From: Flavobacterium covae
Lineage (GTDB): Bacteria > Bacteroidota > Bacteroidia > Flavobacteriales > Flavobacteriaceae
Assembly: GCA_019565575.1 (NCBI GenBank)
Contig: CP067379.1
Coordinates: forward strand, 496,001 to 560,000
Reading direction: 5' to 3'
DNA: 64,000 nt
Part shown: in pieces, positions 52,424 to 64,000 of the stretch
Layout: each line of letters begins with the position of its first letter
How positions within the stretch are numbered: position 1 is the first letter of the stretch
Program-made: the position numbers and the translations under genes
The notes under the pieces: generated by a model
What the model saw: only the letters and a program-made list of their open reading frames with translations
Database searches by the model: none
What the model was told of the DNA's origin: nothing

Positions 52424-52820
52424 ATTTTTTATTTTTTTGATAAAAATAAAAAATCTTAATTAAGCACGAACTGCTTTTAATCATTTTATTTTTAAAAAAA
52501 CGATAAGAAAGAATAGCCGAGCTTATGGCACCCAAACTATTTGCAATGATATCTTGAATTTCAGCCGAACGATTAATTGTTAAAAAAGCTTGACCTATTT
52601 CAACCAAAATGCTAATTAATATGGCAATAATTGTTAAAACAATTACCTTTTTTAAATTCAAGTCTTCGCTTACTATTATATATCTAATCCATAAAAAAAC
52701 AAAGACAAAGTAGAATACAAAATGCACTACTTTGTCTTCATTTGGAAAAGTATATTTAGGATTTAGTGTTGGTGCCTTAAAGCTTAAAAAAAGAATTAAG
52801 AAAGTCCAACATAAAGCCAA
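52413..52820 (-). CDS. VanZ family membrane protein
   Basis: 135 residues, four membrane helices, VanZ-like pattern (FPNEDKVVHFVFYFVFVFLW and a late SAEIQDIIANSLGA). The domain is common and its role is not established; the link to teicoplanin resistance does not transfer. It sits between gcvH and deoC in the order usual near flavobacterial sprA. Confidence 0.8.
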   Translation of the reverse strand: MALCWTFLILFLSFKAPTLNPKYTFPNEDKVVHFVFYFVFVFLWIRYIIVSEDLNLKKVIVLTIIAILISILVEIGQAFLTINRSAEIQDIIANSLGAISSAILSYRFFKNKMIKSSSCLIKIFYFYQKNKKYER

Positions 52821-52835
52821 CCAAATAGATTTTTT

Positions 52836-53216
52836 TTAGGCTCCAATAAGATTTTTATAATCTTCACTTGATAATAATCCTTCTATTTCAGATGTATCTG
52901 AAATTTTTACTTTAATCATCCAAGCAGCTCCATAAGGATCCGAGTTTACTAATTCAGGATTAGACTCTAATTCTTCATTGAATTCGATAATTTCACCAGA
53001 TAATGGTAAAAATAAATCTGAAACTGTTTTTACTGCTTCTACTGTTCCAAAAACTTCGTCTTTAGTTAGTGTTTGATCTAAAGTGTCAACCTCTACATAT
53101 ACAATATCACCAAGCTCTTTTTGAGCAAAATCTGTGATTCCTACTGTGGCAATATCACCATCAACACTCACCCATTCGTGATCTTTAGTGTACTTTAAAT
53201 TAGTTGGTATGTTCAT
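52836..53216 (-). CDS. gcvH: Glycine cleavage system H protein
   Basis: 126 residues, normal length. It carries the aminomethyl group on lipoyl-lysine: K63 in [16 protein letters not shown]. Start [18 protein letters not shown] is standard. It lies just downstream of sprA (67 bases), an arrangement conserved in flavobacteria though functionally unrelated. Confidence 0.96.
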   Translation of the reverse strand: MNIPTNLKYTKDHEWVSVDGDIATVGITDFAQKELGDIVYVEVDTLDQTLTKDEVFGTVEAVKTVSDLFLPLSGEIIEFNEELESNPELVNSDPYGAAWMIKVKISDTSEIEGLLSSEDYKNLIGA

Positions 53217-53283
53217 TGTTTTTTATTATTTATGATACAAAAGTATAATTATTAAAATAATATCAAAATCATATTTCTAAAAA

Positions 53284-56200
53284 TTAATTCCCAAGTGTAT
53301 AACGCAAAGTAAAACCTGCTCTAATGTTTGTAATAGGAAATGAAGTAGAAATAACTGCTCTATTAAAGTTATAATCAAAATAGAACAATGTGGTTAAGTT
53401 AGATGAAAATTTATAATCTCCAGAAAACTTTGCTGTTACAATATTTTGTCCTCCTCCTAATTGATTATTGTTATAATCTATATTTCTGACTATTGTTTTA
53501 TTATTCCTAAAAGAAATATCTCCTCGCAGATTAATATCACTCTTAACAACGCCTGTATTGTTATCTGCTAATCGTGAACGAATTGTTACATCTTTAATAC
53601 GGTATCCTATACCTAATATATATTCTTGTCCTTTTAACTCTGTAAGTAAATTATTATCAAAGCTTAGAGAGAGTGTACGATCTTTTTTCATTTCTGCTAT
53701 AAACTTCAGTGAGTTTTTCATTTGAATATCTAATCGTAATAAAGGACTAAATTGTTCTGTTAAGTTTACATTTCCAATAAGAGTTGAACTATAATAATTA
53801 CCTGATACATCAACTCCGTTTGGATTTTTATCGTACTCAAAATTCGAACGATAGGAATTTAAGGTGTAGGCTGATTTATAAGCATGTTGTATACTAAAAC
53901 TTCTAAAACGTTCTTTAAAAAATTTATAACGCATCAGTCCTGTATATTTTACATTCCAATTGGGCAAAGGTAGTAATCTATTAAATTTTAAAGGGACATT
54001 TGATGAACTTCTAAAATCTGAGGTATATGCTGCTAAGAAAGCAGGCAATAATACTTGTTGACTATTTTTACTATATCCTTTAGGAAAGCCATCTGAATCT
54101 ACTTGGGATGGATCATATAAAGGATCATAAGAGGCACGCTCTTGGGCTAAACGTTGAGCAATTTCTTTTCTACCATTTCTGAATGCCTCAAAAGCATTAG
54201 AGCCATTTTCATCACTTGTTGCAAAAGCTGTCCCTATCATTAGTGTACTTATCGAAAAATTACCTGTTTGATAAGGAGATAACGAATTATAGTTTCCGTC
54301 AGTTACTGTAAATTGTTCACTATAATTATTAGATATGGTACGATCTGCTACTAAATCTATGGTTAGATCAGTAAATGGTTCTAGTTTTGCATTGGCTTGT
54401 AACTGTTTAGTATTTGCTTTCGTAAAATTTTGATTAAACTTGTCATAATTTGTCAGCCAGCCATTCTTAGCGGCTTCAAAACGAACCTCATCTTGCATCC
54501 CAAAAACAAAACCTAGCGAAGGTCTTGATGAACCTAAAAACCCTATAGATGGCAAATATCCAGGCAATAGGGTACCATTAGTTTCTGAATAATTTACCTG
54601 TATATTTTTCAGTGCGGTAGCAACACCTATTAGACCATCTAGAAATACATTTTGTTTTTCTACTTTTTCTTTTGGTTTTGCAACAATTTTTTCTCCAGGT
54701 TTAGGAGCCATTACGGGAGCAACAGGTTTAATCGCTTTTTTACTTCTTTCTGAGAATTTAACTAATCCAATGTACTTATAAAAATTAGTCATTGAAAAAC
54801 TAGTATTCAATTTGTGTGTATTAGCATTTTGTATTGTATTACCTAAATCGTAAACTAAATTTGGGTTAGCTAATTTGTCTGGATAAAAATTCCTCATAGC
54901 ATCAGAACCTCTATTCCAAGAATAATTTCCTGTATAGGTATAGTCTGATTTTATAAAAGAGAGAACGGGGATTTTTTCTATAGGCAAAGTATAGTTAGCC
55001 GTAATTTGTTGATTGTGTTGATTGGGTTCTCCTACATTCCAAAAATCGTCCCAAACGGTATATTCTGTTTTTTGAGAATCGTCATTTTTATTAAGTAAAT
55101 TAGTTCTTACAATATTACCTGTAGTGGCTGTATAGTTAACTTTAAATGAACGTGTTAAATTGAAATTAAAACCATAATTATAGTTAAATAGATAATTTCT
55201 TCGATATAATGGTTCAACTCCAGCTACTATACTTTGATCTACTTGACGGAATTGTTGTCTATTGAATTGACGAAGAATGGATGAACTAAAATTAATATTA
55301 GATGGTAATAAGTTAAAATTCAAATCACTCAACAGTTTCCAATAGGTACTTTTTTTCATAAAAGAAGTTTTTTTGAAAGGTTCAACAGTTTTAGCTTTAA
55401 ATGCGTAGGCGTAATCAGCTGTTGTACGTACTTGTTGGTCTAAAACATTTTGAACTTCAAAATCACGATGTTTCATTTCATTGTATGAGTAAGAAAGTGT
55501 GAGATTTTCAACATCGTAAATATGTGGTTTTTGTTCTGGTGATCGTTCTTTTTAACTCCGATAAAGTTAATACTTCTTCTTTTGGTAAAATTTTCAGATC
55601 TTTTTCTTATAGCATCTTTTTCTTCCTCAGTTTGAGCTACTGCTAATACATCTTTTAATTTTAAATCTTGATAAAGAGGATCGTATTCTGGTGTAATTGT
55701 TTGTTCTCCTATGGCATAATTAAAAGGTAAATTAACACCCCATTTTTTAGGTAATAATTTTCCTAGACTAACATTTGTTACTAAGTCGTACTGCCACATA
55801 TCTTCACGGCTTCTTTCATTGGGTTTTTGTTCAATAGAACCAAAACCAATGGTTCCTATGCGTCCAGTAGCGGAAAGTGTTAAAAAATCGGCCATATTTG
55901 TATCTAAGCTTGCAACTGCAGCCATACCTCCCGATTCATCCATTTCAGCTAAACGTAATTCATTAAACCAAACCTCCCCTCTGACTTTTGAAGTTGTTAT
56001 TCCTCCTTTAGGATTTTTAAGTCCTACCATTAGAGTGCGTACATAACCAATGTTTGGATTTCCTTTTACTCTAATTTTCATACCAGCAGTTGCACCACTA
56101 TCATATACTGTAGCTTCTCTAACATAAGATTTATCATCAGCATCTATAAACTGAGGATCTGCTTTAAAACTTTCTAACTTTAATTTTCCTAATGCAGAAA

Positions 56201-59200
56201 GCCCTAGGTTAATTTCATTTTCAAGAGGCCAAACGTTTTCTGATATTGCTTGTCCAAAAGGAGTTACTTTTAATGGAACTTCAATTTCATAAAAATTATT
56301 AGTAAAATCATTTCCAAAACGTATAAAAGCGCTTAATTCTTTATCTTTTAAATCATCTGATTTGAGTAACGATTCTGAATGTAAAAACATTTTCAAACGT
56401 TTATATTGTCGCATGTCTACACTCACATTTTTAAATACAGCTTTTGCTTCACCATCTACTAAACCTTTTGTATCATCATTTGCAGAACCTACTCTTAAAA
56501 CCAATGATTGCTCATTTTGATTCACTACCGTATTATTGTTATTAACTTGCTCTCTTCTTACATTAGGAGGCAAAACATAAGGGATTGGACTTCTTTGCGC
56601 ATTTTCTTCTATATTGACACTTTGAACTTCAAAATTAGTATTAGGATCTGTAGCATTGGTTAACTGTCCTACATAGCGTCTCCATTCTCCTCTAACAAGG
56701 TCTAATGCACCAAAACGTAAAGTGATTTGATTATTGAATCCATTAACTAACATACGCATAAAACGGATTGAACGAGTATCTGAAATACCTCCCATAGCTA
56801 TCCCTTCTGTAATTGGTATTTTATATTGTATCCAACGTACACTTGTTTTTTGTCCTCCACCCAGATCACGATCGTTATCTACGCGTTCGCTCACTACATA
56901 TCTATCTCCAGGTTTTACATTTGGCTTTACATCTATTTCAAATTTATAATACCCTTCTACTGTATTCATTGTATTATCTCTATTGATATCCTCCACATCT
57001 GGAATGGTAGAATTACCTCTATTACTATCTGTAACATCAACGGGTGAATTCATTTCTGTTCCATTATATTTTTTATATCTATTAACAATTCCTCCTGAGG
57101 TATTTAAATAATATTGATAGTTATCTGCTGCGGGATCATCTTGATTAGCAAAATCTGGGAATTTTATTCGTTCTTCTGCATCACTTAAACCGTTAAGACC
57201 AACATCTTGTAGAATCCTATTATTATTATTTGAATCAAAAGTATATATAAGAGACTGGTTAGCAGGTGTTTTACCCCATTGTGAGGACAATGTTTTTTGC
57301 TCAGAGCCTAATCCTGGCAATCCATTTTCATACATTTTTTTACCATCTTTTAAAACATCTTCAGATACTTCTCCTAGATGGATTGTAATTTTCCCTGTAT
57401 TACTAGGAGATACTCCATTTATATCTTTGTAATAAGGATCTAACAACCAAAATTGTATATATTCAACATTAGCTTGTTCGAAATTAGTAGTAGTAATAGG
57501 TCGCATAATGCCTGCAAAAGATTTTGCAGGATCAGGCATTTCATTATTTAGTGCTGCTGGGTTAAAGTTATAAGGTCCTCTTTCTTTAGGATAATATGTT
57601 AAATCTAGTGTATTTACAACTCTAGAATCTCCCACTGCAATACTGGTTTGCGGGTATAGCTCATCAATATAAACTCGTCTTGTATTGTATGCTAAAACAT
57701 CGTTATCACTAATTCCTAAAGGTCTTTGGTTGGTATAAAATATAGGATCAATAGTGTACCAAGATAATTTAGCTCTATTAAATCCATAACTCAAATTACT
57801 AGGATTTAATTTATCTTGAAATTCATCTGGAACACTGGCTAAACTCCATGACTGAGGTGAGCGCATATCAATCGTTGATTGAGATCCTTCAAAATCATCT
57901 ACATAAACTGTAGACTCTCCATTAAAACGGTCTATTTTAGAAGCTCCTGGCATTAGATATGCAAATTCTCCTCTAAAAGAAAGATTAGAAGGCGCATCTG
58001 TATCAATATTAGGTAATTTATTAACTAGCCTTGTAAAAAAAGGCACTTCTGTTGAAAAGTTACCATTTAGACCAAACATTGTATTATTAACAGATTCTTG
58101 TCCGTAATTCGTTTTTTGTGTAAAAGGACGTTCAGACATATTTATTAAAGTTCCGTTAATTTGAAATTTATCGGAAATTTTATGTTCAATATTAAAACCC
58201 ATATACCGTCTAGTTTGCTGACCAAACATAGAATTATTTTCAACCGAAACTTGAATAGGCGTACCCGATGCTTGTAATGAGGGGTCTAAGATTTGCACAC
58301 GCCCTGCTTGATAATTAACAGTATAATCTACTCCTTCTTGTAAGACTCTTCCTCCTGCTCTCACTACAACGGATCCTCTTGATACGTTCACAGCACCTAA
58401 TGAAATTCCATCGCCTCCTGTAGACTTAAACTTACCCTTTAATTGAAATTTGTTTTTCTCACTATTTTGTAAAGCTGCTGCTTGTGTCTTTTTATATAAA
58501 CTTGTGTAGACGTATTTTTTTTGGTTTAAGTTGTAAGAATTTTCATCGTTGTATTTTTCAGTACTATTTGAGCTAAGTTTTTCAAATAAAGATTTTCCGA
58601 AAGGTTCTATTTTTGTAAATATAATACGGGCATTTTGGGTATCTATTGTTAAACCTGGTAAAAAATCAAAAAATCCATCGCCTCCATTAGGATCATTATA
58701 AAAATCTAATTTATCTAGATCAAATACTTTTAGCAGGGGTAAATTAGACACATCTCCTCTTAAAGGTAAAGGGGCTCCTAATGTTATGTAATTTATAGGT
58801 GAAGGATCTGTATATAGTATATTGAATTTAAAGTCTGTTTTTTCTAGTTGATAAGCACCCGAATTTGATAAATATTTTTCATCATTAAATTCCAAATAGG
58901 TTTATCTACATTATTTAAGTTGGGTTTTAACAATTTTAAAATCAAAGCTTTCGTAACAGGTATATCATTTGTATTTATTGTGGAAGAGGTAACGCCATCA
59001 TTACCAAATTCTCCAACTTGATATACTTTATCTCCTTCTGTATACTGATAGGCAACGGCCAACACTTCATCATTTGTTAAGCGTTGATTTAATGAAATAT
59101 ATCCAAGTTGTGGATGGTATGTATATTCACTTGAGTTTAATTTGCGTGCATTTTCTAATTTAGAATAATCTACTCCTTCTCTGGTATTTACCCCATTAAA

Positions 59201-60463
59201 ACCTGTTGATACGTTTGAAACGTCTCGTATAGATTCATTTAAAAAAGCTTCCTGTAGTTCCTATTGTTTTTGGATTGAAGGCATTATTTGCATTATCTAC
59301 TGGTGTATCGGCTGAAACTTTAAAAAAATTAGCGGGAATTGGATTTAAACCTACTATTTCATTTTCTAAGAGTTTAGTACTTTCAGCTTCTCCTAAGTCA
59401 GAAAGAGCTACTATATTTCGAAGATTGTTCCCTTCTGTTCCAGTATTAATTCTATTTTGCCTATTAGTAACCCAAACTTCTAAACGGGTAATTTGTATTC
59501 TTGAATTAATTACTGGATAGGTTTCTAGTGCTCGATCGTAATTATTTCTAAAAAATTGTGATAAAAAAAAGTGTCGATCAGCATCATAGTCTAGAGCAAA
59601 CATATCAAAATCTTGGATTAACCCTCCTCCTTGGGCGGTTACCGTTCGTGTTTGTGATTTTTGTTCGGAAAACACTCCTGTAAAAGTAGTTCTTCCAAAC
59701 TTTAATTCTGTCTTAAATCCAAATAGGTTTTGAGCACCTCTAATTAAGCTATTGCTTAATGGCATACTAACATTTCCTACCTCTATTTTTTGAAGAATAT
59801 CGTCTTCTGTAGGGGTATATTCTAATTTTATTAAATTTTGAAAAGCAAAGGTTGATTCTGTATCATAATTGACATTTACACGAAGACGAGTCCCTACTTG
59901 CCCCATTAAACTCATGCTAATACGCTGATCAAAATCAAAATTAAAATTACTTCTATTTCTAGGAGAAAAGGCAGGGTTATCTTGTTTAGAATAACGCATC
60001 CCTAAGTCAATCTCTACACTTCCTGTTGGTTTTATGTCTATTGTATTACTTCCAAAAATAGATTCAAAAAGTCCTGAGCGAATATAGTATCGAGGCAACA
60101 GGTCTTTTTCTTTTCTTCAGAATTTTTCTTTTGTCCTGCTATTGCATCTCCTTTTTCTTTGAAGTACTTGCGTATGGCTTCTTTTTTTATTAGTTTTTGA
60201 TATTCATCAGGAGTTAATACAATTGGATAATCTATTGTAAATCCTTCAAAAGATTTAGTATAAATATACTGATCCGTTACAGGATCGTATGTATAAGCTT
60301 CTAAAATAGTTTGAGGATCTGGCAATTCCATTTTTCCTTTTTGATATCCTTTTAAAGTATCTTTTACTTCCTGAGAATAGGCGGTATTTAAAACAAAGAA
60401 AAACAGTATATAAAAACTGTTTTTAAATAATAGATTGAATAGGGATAAAAAATTATTTTTCAA
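53284..60463 (-). CDS. sprA: Type IX secretion translocon SprA/Sov, four frameshifts
   Basis: About 2,393 residues, close to the ~2,400 of F. johnsoniae SprA. It forms the giant 36-strand outer-membrane pore of the T9SS that exports the adhesins. Signal peptide (VLNTAYSQ) and, in order, NPAFSPRNRSNFNFDFDQR, FDMFALDYDADRHF, MFGLNGNFSTEVPF and FRGEFAYLMPGASK in the first half; barrel strands to RAGFTLRYTLGN at the end. Breaks: A5 for A6 at 60105-60109; an extra base near 59249-59252; a missing base near 58861-58865; A5 for A6 at 55549-55553. Repaired joins are smooth (KKDLLPRYYIRSGLFE; GVKKERSPEQKPHIYDVEN). It starts 4 bases before the ruvA stop is reached, so ruvA-sprA is an operon. Confidence 0.95.
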
Positions 60464-60466
60464 TGT

Positions 60467-61047
60467 TTATAAATTTTTTAAAGCTTGTTTTATAATATTT
60501 TCTACAGTAGCTTCGGTGTAATAGCAATTATTTTCTCTACTACTTTTTCAGCAGATTTTCTAACAAAACCAAGCACTTCTAAAGCAGATAACGCTTCATC
60601 TTTATTTGTATTGTTTGGAATTAATGAAACTTCATCTATTTCATAGATTTTTAACACTTTATCTTTAAGTTCGATTATTGCCCTTTGAGCAGTTTTAACA
60701 CCTATTCCTTTAATAGATTGGATAGTAGCTACATTTTCAGAGGCCAAAGCATTAATAATTTGTTTGGGTTCTAATGAAGAAAGCATAGTACGTGCCGTAT
60801 TAGCTCCGATACCAGATACAGAAATGAGTAATTTAAAAATTTCTCTTTCTGATTTTTCCATAAATCCATACAGAGAATGACTATCTTCTTTTACTTGTAA
60901 ATAAGTATATAATTTAACGAAATCATTTGATGGTAACAACCCGAATGTATGTAAAGATATATGAACTAAGTACCCTACCCCGTTGCAATCAATTACAACG
61001 TCGGTAGGGTTTTTTTCTACTAATTTTCCTTGTATGTGTGCAATCAT
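60467..61047 (-). CDS. ruvA: Holliday junction helicase subunit RuvA, C-terminal frameshift
   Basis: About 193 residues after repair. Domain I (MIAHIQGKLVEKNPTDVVIDCNGVGY), HhH motifs (LLISVSGIGANTARTML, IQSIKGIGVKTAQRAI) and the C-terminal RuvB-binding domain (DEALSALEVLGF). The straight frame ends at 60502 as IAITPKLL. Restoring one base near 60513-60516 gives the usual tail EATVENIIKQALKNL, with the stop at 60467-60469, 4 bases before sprA. Binds junctions with RuvB and RuvC. Confidence 0.94.
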
Positions 61048-61128
61048 GCTCTTTTTATTATTCTTTCAAATATACTAATTTTATTGAGTGAAAGCATTTC
61101 TATTAAGTGTATCAATAAATCTAAAAGG

Positions 61129-63416
61129 TTATTTTTGAGTTCTATGTCTTTTTTCTTTTTCTTGAGCATCTATAACAGCTATCGTTGCCATATTTACCAT
61201 TTCTTCAACACTAGCTCCTAATTGAAAAATATGTACAGGTTTGTCTAAGCCTAACATGATAGGCCCAATTGACTCTACTTTGTATAATTCTTTCAACATT
61301 TTATAGGTAATATTAGCTGATTCTAGATTGGGAAAAACAAGAGTATTTACTTTTTGTCCTGCTAATTTAGAAAAAGGGAATTTACTTTTTAACATTTCAG
61401 GATTTAATGCAAAGTCTGTTTGAATTTCTCCATCTACGATCAAATCAGGGTGATGAGTATGTAAATAAGCTACTGCTTCTCGTACTTTTGAAGCACTTTC
61501 GTCTTTTGAAGATCCAAAATTAGAGAATGACACCATAGCCATTACAGGTTCCATTCCGAATAATTTGATTGTTCGAGCTGTCATGAGTGCAATTTTAGCT
61601 AAGTCTTCAGCGGTTGGGTTGGGATTAATAGCAGTGTCCGCTAAAAACATGGGGCCTCTAGCTGTCATCATTAAATTCGTAGTAGCAATTCTACTTACCC
61701 CTACTCCTTTTCCTATTAGCTCCATTATGGGTTTTACTACAGAAGGGTAACTTCTTGAATATCCTGTAACTAGCGCATCTGCTTCTCCTTCGTTAATCAT
61801 CATAGCAGCAAAATAGTTACGTTCACGCATCCATTTTTGAGCATCTAAAAGTGTAATTCCTCTTCTTCGACGGGTTTCCCAATATTTTTGAGCAAATCTG
61901 TTTTTACGTTCTTCTTCTTCTTTGGTTTTAGGATCAATAATTTCAACTTCTGCATCAAAACCTAATTCTTCTTTTAACTCTAGGATAATTTCTTTGTTTC
62001 CTAATAAAATAGGCATCCCTATTCCTTCTTCAAATACAATTTGTGCAGCCTTTAATACATCTAGATGGTCTGCTTCTGCAAAAACTACTTTTTTAGGGTT
62101 TGTTTTAGCACGGTTAGCCAACATACGTACCATTTTATTATCAGATCCTAGTCTATCTAATAATTCATTACGGTATTTGTCCCAATCCGTTATGGGTTGT
62201 TGAGCTACCCCACTTTCTATTGCTGCTTTTGCTACAGCTGGAGCTACTTCTGCTATTAATCGAGGATCAAATGGTTTTGGAATAATATAGTCGCGACCAA
62301 AAACTAATTTCGTTTCTCCGTAAGCAACATTTACTTGTTCAGGAACAGGTTGTTTAGCTAAGCATGCCAATGCTTTTACGGCAGCCATTTTCATAGTTTC
62401 ATTTATTTTAGTCGCTCTAACGTCAAGTGCTCCTCTAAAAATATAGGGAAATCCTAGAACGTTATTTACTTGATTGGGATAATCCGAGCGTCCTGTTGCC
62501 ATAATGATATCTTCGCGTGTACTGACAGCCAAATTATAATCTATTTCAGGTACTGGATTAGCCATAGCAAAAACGATTGGATTTTTAGCCATGGTTAATA
62601 ACATTTCGGGTTTTAACACATTTCCTGCTGATAGTCCTAAAAACATATCTGCACCTACAATGATTTCTCCTAATGTTTGAGTAGGAATATCTTTAGCGTA
62701 TTTTCTTTGAAGATCAGAAATATCTTTTCTGCTTGATACTAACAAACCATTTACATCAAACATAAAGATATTTTCAACCTTTACTCCTAACGCTACATAT
62801 AAGTTAGCACAAGCTAATGCTGCTGACCCAGCACCTGACACTACTAATTTAATTTTATCAATGTCTTTTTCTGCTAGTTCTAAGGCGTTTAATAATGCTG
62901 CTGATGAGATGATGGCGGTTCCGTGTTGATCATCGTGCATTACTGGAATATTGAGTTCTTCTACTAAACGTCTTTCTATTTCAAATGATTCAGGGGCTTT
63001 TATATCTTCTAGATTAATCCCTCCAAATGTGGGAGCTATGGCTTTTACTGTATCTACAAATTTATCAATATCAGTAGCATCTACTTCAATATCAAAAACA
63101 TCTATATCAGAAAAGATTTTAAACAACAAGGCTTTTCCTTCCATAACTGGTTTAGACGCTTCTGGTCCTATATCTCCAAGTCCTAAAACGGCAGTACCAT
63201 TGGAAATTACAGCTACTAAATTGCCTTTTGCTGTATATTTATATACTTTATCTATATCTTTAGAAATTTCAATACAAGGTTCCGCTACACCTGGGGAGTA
63301 CGCTAAAGACAAATCGCGTTGGGTAGCATATTTTTTAGTAGGAACAACTTTAATTTTACCAGGCTGTGGTTTTGCATGATACAATAGAGCTTCTCTTCTT
63401 TTTTATCGTCTGACAT
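61129..63416 (-). CDS. maeB: NADP-dependent malic enzyme, MaeB type, N-terminal frameshift
   Basis: Oxidatively decarboxylates malate to pyruvate. About 762 residues: malic N-domain (TQRDLSLAYSPGVAEPC), NAD(P) domain (VVSGAGSAALACANLY), and the phosphotransacetylase-like C-domain typical of the long form (IGPIMLGLDKPVHIFQLGASVEEMVN). The real start is MSDDKKRREALLYHAKP at 63416. An A6 tract (plus-strand T at 63399-63404, should be 7) separates it from the body, so the intact frame seems to start at a TTG (63384). Confidence 0.94.
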
Positions 63417-63485
63417 ATTCTTTTGTCTTTTAATGAACTGGCAAAGATAAGTGTTGAAGCAAAAGAATGAAATTTTTTAAGGAAA

Positions 63486-64000
63486 TTAATCTTCTAAAAA
63501 TAGAATATTCCTTTTTAACCCTTCTAATTTAGTTCGTTTAACAGCTGAATTTTTAAAGATTTTTTTAAACACATCTTCTGTAATTTCTTTCCAATCTTCT
63601 TTTGTAAATTTTATTAGATCAGGATGAGGGCTAAAAGAATCTATCGTATTAGGTTTTGCAAAACGATTCCATGGACACACGTCCTGACACACATCACAAC
63701 CAAACATCCAATCGTTAAATTTACCTTTCATTTCTTGTGGTATTTGATCTTTTAATTCAATTGTAAAATAGGAGATACATTTGCTACCATCTACTACATA
63801 AGGTTGTATTATAGCTTGTGTAGGACAGGCATCTATACAAGCTGTACATTTCCCACAATGATCTGTTGTAGGCAAGTCGTATTCTAAATCTAAATCCAGA
63901 ATAATCTCGGCAATAAAATAAAAAGAGCCTACTTGTTTTGTAATTAAGTTACTATTTTTCCCTATCCATCCTAAACCACTTTTAGCAGCCCATGCTTTGT
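63486..64000 (-). CDS. queG: Epoxyqueuosine reductase QueG, N-terminal part outside window
   Basis: Reduces epoxyqueuosine to queuosine in tRNA using cobalamin and two 4Fe-4S clusters. The C-terminal ~170 residues are present: [17 protein letters not shown], the first ferredoxin-like motif [12 protein letters not shown] and the second [10 protein letters not shown]. The frame is open to the right edge of the window (starting KAWAAKSG), so the start lies beyond. It ends RNILFLED at 63486. Confidence 0.93.
   Translation of the reverse strand, partial: KAWAAKSGLGWIGKNSNLITKQVGSFYFIAEIILDLDLEYDLPTTDHCGKCTACIDACPTQAIIQPYVVDGSKCISYFTIELKDQIPQEMKGKFNDWMFGCDVCQDVCPWNRFAKPNTIDSFSPHPDLIKFTKEDWKEITEDVFKKIFKNSAVKRTKLEGLKRNILFLED

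Noticed and set aside
61129-63384. TTG start of maeB at 63384
   Set aside because: The family N-terminus MSDDKKRREALL is present just upstream behind a one-base homopolymer loss.

Overview
The window is low-GC DNA from a gliding or T9SS-bearing member of the Bacteroidota, most likely a Flavobacteriaceae close to Flavobacterium. The evidence is SprA (the type IX secretion translocon), a RemB-like protein, three PorP/SprF-family proteins, two giant adhesins with type B T9SS C-terminal domains, TAnnTTTG promoter boxes, DUF4403, DUF420 and DUF456 genes, and the typical flavobacterial cytochrome oxidase accessory cluster.

Layout. 1-5.5 kb: murI (5' end cut by the window), a gamma-carbonic anhydrase, a PorP/SprF-like protein, an Nfu-type Fe-S scaffold, an MscS channel and tsaB. 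5.6-8.5 kb: an efflux adaptor and TolC pair. 8.6-15.1 kb: a DUF4403 lipoprotein, then a minus-strand oxidase cluster in transcription order cyoE, two subunit III genes, subunit IV, a thioredoxin-like protein, SCO, DUF420 and a small membrane protein. 15.3-27.5 kb: module 1, a ~3,070-residue adhesin with 16 x 240-nt and 8 x 306-nt tandem repeats, followed by SprF-like and OmpA-family genes. 27.8-36.2 kb: housekeeping genes (cyclase, hemW, ruvC, a membrane flippase-like protein, GT2, DUF456, pth, rplY, prs, tRNA-Leu). 36.2-38.8 kb: a decayed island with an orphan YwqJ-type deaminase and IS256 and IS630 remnants. 38.9-49.4 kb: module 2, a second adhesin (~2,540 residues, 7 x 306-nt and 9 x 294/295-nt repeats) with its own SprF and OmpA. 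49.6-64 kb: remB, deoC, vanZ-like, gcvH, sprA, ruvA, maeB and the 3' part of queG.

How it fits together. SprA is the outer-membrane T9SS translocon. The adhesins carry the C-terminal signal it recognises, and SprF-type proteins act as dedicated export or anchoring partners. The two modules have unrelated N-termini and different repeats, but from the adhesin C-terminal domain through sprF and ompA they are ~99.8% identical over 3.3 kb (24189-27501 and 46125-49438). This constant secretion cassette under variable adhesins is the main biological finding.

Caveat. About thirty single-base frameshifts interrupt more than twenty genes, including ones that should be essential (murI, pth) and sprA. 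Most are lost bases in homopolymers. A second class is an extra base that creates CTTCCAG/CTGGAAG where CTTCAG/CTGAAG is expected. Sequencing or consensus error is the most likely cause. I therefore give gene spans across frameshifts and state where each break lies.
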